7,327 nt of DNA from JBCCTX01 sp964468435 (GTDB lineage Bacteria; Bacteroidota; Bacteroidia; J057), in contig CAYXVE010000105.1 of NCBI GenBank assembly GCA_964468435.1, positions 1 through 7,327 on the forward strand, written 5' to 3'. This document shows, piece after piece, positions 5,495 to 7,327 of the stretch. A program made the translations under genes and the position numbers. Within the stretch, counting starts at the first letter, position 1. Every line of letters starts with the position of its first letter. The notes under the pieces were generated by a model. The model was given only the letters and a program-made list of their open reading frames with translations, did not search any database and was not told the origin of the DNA.

Positions 5495-7162
5495 TTATTG
5501 TATTTCCAGTACCTGACCATCGGACAGTAAACGCTCTTCAAGTTGGGCATATTCCAGATCCTGGACTGCAATACCTTGATCCATAGCCATACATGCTGCA
5601 GTAGCAGCAGATTGTCCCAGAATCATGAATACGGGTTCCATCCGGATTGAGCCATAGGCAATGTGGGAAGACGATACACAAACGGGTACCAGCAGGTTGG
5701 TGCACTCTTCTTGTTTAGGGATTATTGCACCATAGTCTATGGGATAAGGTCCTCCTGGATTAATCTGTATATCTCCCTCATTTTTCACATGGCCGTTTTC
5801 ATCTACATAGCGTTGCACATTGTGGGAGTCCATATTGTAGGAACCCATACCGATAGATCGCTCTGTAGACGTATGACGCGTGAGGTGGTTTTCATTGACA
5901 ACTAGATCACCGATCATCCGACGTGCTTCGCGCACATAGATTTGATGCGGCCAGTTGCCGTTATCCGTAAATTCATCTTTGGCGAATCCCCATTTGCTCA
6001 TCGGTTGGCGAACATCTTCTGGGACACGGGGATCATTGGCCAGAAAATACAGCCAGCCTTTCTGATATTGCTCATGCTCTGCCAGGATCTCTTCTCTTCG
6101 CTCATATGATGCTTCCGGATAGTCATAGTTCATACCGATGTTATCCGTACTGAAAGGGCCGTGGTTGTTGGTGTCCGTTTTTTTGTTGGGTATAGGATCA
6201 AACTTATTAAAGACTTGGCGATAGCCAGTTTCCAAAAGGCGTAGCATGAGTTCGTACTGTGTGGAGTCATAGCCTATAGGCCGTGGAAAAGGGATCCTAT
6301 TTTCCAGCACCTGGGTCAAACACATCCGGTAACAGTAGGCTTGGATGCGCTGGTCTCCTTTGCCTTCCTCACCTGGACCGCCCGCGTGAATCCTGGGCAG
6401 CAAACCCCTCGACGGATTGCTAGATACAACATAGGGATCTACCGGGTCTGTAAACTGATGCTTAGTAGCGTTCAGCGTCTGCACACCATTCAGCGTTTCG
6501 TTATACACATCATTCCCCTCCCTTCCCACAATATAAGATACTCCTGCCACTGCCATTAAATCCCCTTCGTAGGTCGCATCCATAAATACGTTTCCCTGGT
6601 ATGTTTCTCCATTCAAGAAAGATATTTCCGTTATTCTACCATCCTCTACCTTTACCCCATTTTCCCGGTCCAGCCAGTAATCCCTTTTTACCGGTATTTC
6701 ATATTCTTGTACCAGGTCCCTATACACCTCCTCAGCTACATGTGGCTCAAAAGTCCACATGGTTTGTGTTTTTGCATCAATAGCCTTACCACCTTGTGCT
6801 CGATTCCCATATTCGTCTCTTCCCTGCCATACCCATCTTGTAGTATCGTTGTATTTTTCCCATATCCGGTGATAAAAATCCCGGCTCAAGCCTCCAATTA
6901 CGTGCTTTTTCCCAGCATCAGTCCAACCCAGTCCGCCAGAAGTCATCCCACCCAGATGTTGTTCAGGACACAGAATGATCACGGATTTATTCATGATTTT
7001 AGTTTGAACAGCAGCGATTACAGCTGCTGATGTACCGCCATAGATGACAACATCGTAGTAGTTATCCAGGCTTTTCTCTTCCTTGGCTTGCGGCTGACAG
7101 GAGGTAAAAACCCAAAGGATAATATTGATTATCAGGTAGATATAAAGAAAACGAGACATCAT
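5495..7162 (-). CDS. Exported FAD-dependent oxidoreductase lipoprotein
   Basis: A 555-residue protein of the FAD_oxidored family (PF12831 type), common in Bacteroidota and Planctomycetes, with mostly unknown substrates, often in genomes that degrade polysaccharides. Residues 4-20 are hydrophobic and end in a lipobox FTSC; Cys22 would be lipidated, so the protein is probably membrane-anchored outside the cytoplasm. The FAD-binding strand-loop-helix is DVVIYGGTSAAVIAA (37-51), where the usual last Gly of the nucleotide loop is Ala47. GGMTSGGLGWTDAG (71-84), MDATYEGD (194-201) and the C-terminal YGSIRMEPVFMILGQSAA (503-520) are family hallmarks. There is no twin-arginine motif. Two adjacent ATG codons (7160-7162 and 7157-7159) are possible starts; the first is used here. 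No Shine-Dalgarno sequence is seen, only a poor -7 match (TATACTTA, 7182-7175) with TTG 18 bases upstream. The gene is convergent with the RRM gene. Confidence 0.88.
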   Translation of the reverse strand: MMSRFLYIYLIINIILWVFTSCQPQAKEEKSLDNYYDVVIYGGTSAAVIAAVQTKIMNKSVIILCPEQHLGGMTSGGLGWTDAGKKHVIGGLSRDFYHRIWEKYNDTTRWVWQGRDEYGNRAQGGKAIDAKTQTMWTFEPHVAEEVYRDLVQEYEIPVKRDYWLDRENGVKVEDGRITEISFLNGETYQGNVFMDATYEGDLMAVAGVSYIVGREGNDVYNETLNGVQTLNATKHQFTDPVDPYVVSSNPSRGLLPRIHAGGPGEEGKGDQRIQAYCYRMCLTQVLENRIPFPRPIGYDSTQYELMLRLLETGYRQVFNKFDPIPNKKTDTNNHGPFSTDNIGMNYDYPEASYERREEILAEHEQYQKGWLYFLANDPRVPEDVRQPMSKWGFAKDEFTDNGNWPHQIYVREARRMIGDLVVNENHLTRHTSTERSIGMGSYNMDSHNVQRYVDENGHVKNEGDIQINPGGPYPIDYGAIIPKQEECTNLLVPVCVSSSHIAYGSIRMEPVFMILGQSAATAACMAMDQGIAVQDLEYAQLEERLLSDGQVLEIQ

Positions 7163-7221
7163 ATAGCTGAGGATTAAGTATAGTGTATGTTCAATTTAAT
7201 CAAAAAAAATGATTTTCATGA

Positions 7222-7265
7222 GGTAAGACACGCTGTCGCGGTGTCTCTACGGTTTTGAAACTGCC
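7222..7265. repeat. Direct repeat copy 1 with internal hairpin
   Basis: A 44-base unit matching copy 2 (7282-7325) at 42 positions. It contains the hairpin AGACAC/GTGTCT (7226-7231 and 7241-7246), extendable by GC/GC with one bulged G. The ends GGTA and TGCC could also pair, with one G-T wobble. It lies about 60 bases upstream of the FAD oxidoreductase start. Confidence 0.8.
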
Positions 7266-7281
7266 GCGATTGTGCCCATAG

Positions 7282-7325
7282 GGCAAGACACGCTGCCGCG
7301 GTGTCTCTACGGTTTTGAAACTGCC
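7282..7325. repeat. Direct repeat copy 2 with internal hairpin
   Basis: The second 44-base unit, 60 bases from copy 1, differing at only two bases (T to C at 7284 and at 7296). Its ends GGCA/TGCC pair fully; copy 1 has a wobble there. The hairpin AGACAC/GTGTCT is at 7286-7291 and 7301-7306. A separate hairpin TGCCC/GGGCA (7273-7285) joins the two copies. GTGTCTCTAC resembles arms of palindromic intergenic repeats seen in bacterial genomes, so this is probably a dispersed non-coding repeat, cut by the window edge. Confidence 0.8.
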
Positions 7326-7327
7326 CA

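Noticed and set aside
371..7162. Polysaccharide utilisation locus
   Set aside because: The esterase and FAD oxidoreductase fit such loci, but no SusC/SusD, glycoside hydrolase or sensor gene is present, and they are separated by unrelated genes on the other strand.
7222..7327. CRISPR array (repeat ending GTTTTGAAAC with a short spacer)
   Set aside because: Only two units, the 16-base spacer is too short, the 44-base repeat is built around an internal hairpin, and no cas gene is near.

Overview
The window looks like chromosome from a Bacteroidota member, probably of the Cytophagales/Saprospirales type. This rests on four things: a small RRM protein with a glycine/arginine tail, an exported protein cut before a Gln (…KA|QD), AT-rich leaders with no real Shine-Dalgarno sequence, and a TAnnTTTG-type -7 box. 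The assignment is inference, since no rRNA or other marker gene is present. Four protein-coding genes are supported. The rest of the open frames are shadows of these four.

Layout. 1-370 carries no gene I can support; it opens with a GC-rich hairpin that may be the edge of a dispersed repeat. 371-2575 (minus) is a large exported alpha/beta-hydrolase of the acetylxylan-esterase/dienelactone-hydrolase-like type, with an active first half and a degenerate second half. 2576-2692 is a 117-bp divergent promoter region with a 40-bp imperfect dyad around a good -7 box. 2693-4717 (plus) is fadH, a 2,4-dienoyl-CoA reductase with all key residues present. A terminator-like hairpin with a T-run follows. 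4973-5296 (plus) is the RRM RNA-binding protein, whose first 70 coding bases contain two perfect inverted repeats. 5297-5494 is its 3' region, ending in a strong 13-bp-stem terminator shared with the convergent gene 5495-7162 (minus), an exported FAD-dependent oxidoreductase lipoprotein. The right edge (7222-7327) holds two 44-bp direct repeats, each with an internal hairpin.

How the genes fit together. There is no operon: the four genes form a divergent pair (esterase/fadH) and a convergent pair (RRM/FAD oxidoreductase). The esterase and the FAD oxidoreductase are both exported proteins of families common in polymer-degrading Bacteroidota. FadH is a cytoplasmic enzyme for unsaturated fatty acids, and the RRM protein is probably an RNA chaperone or regulator. 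No SusC/SusD pair, glycoside hydrolase, defence gene or mobile-element gene is visible, so I see no complete new multi-gene system. The parts most worth following are the divergent operator, the structured start of the RRM coding region and the repeat at the right edge.
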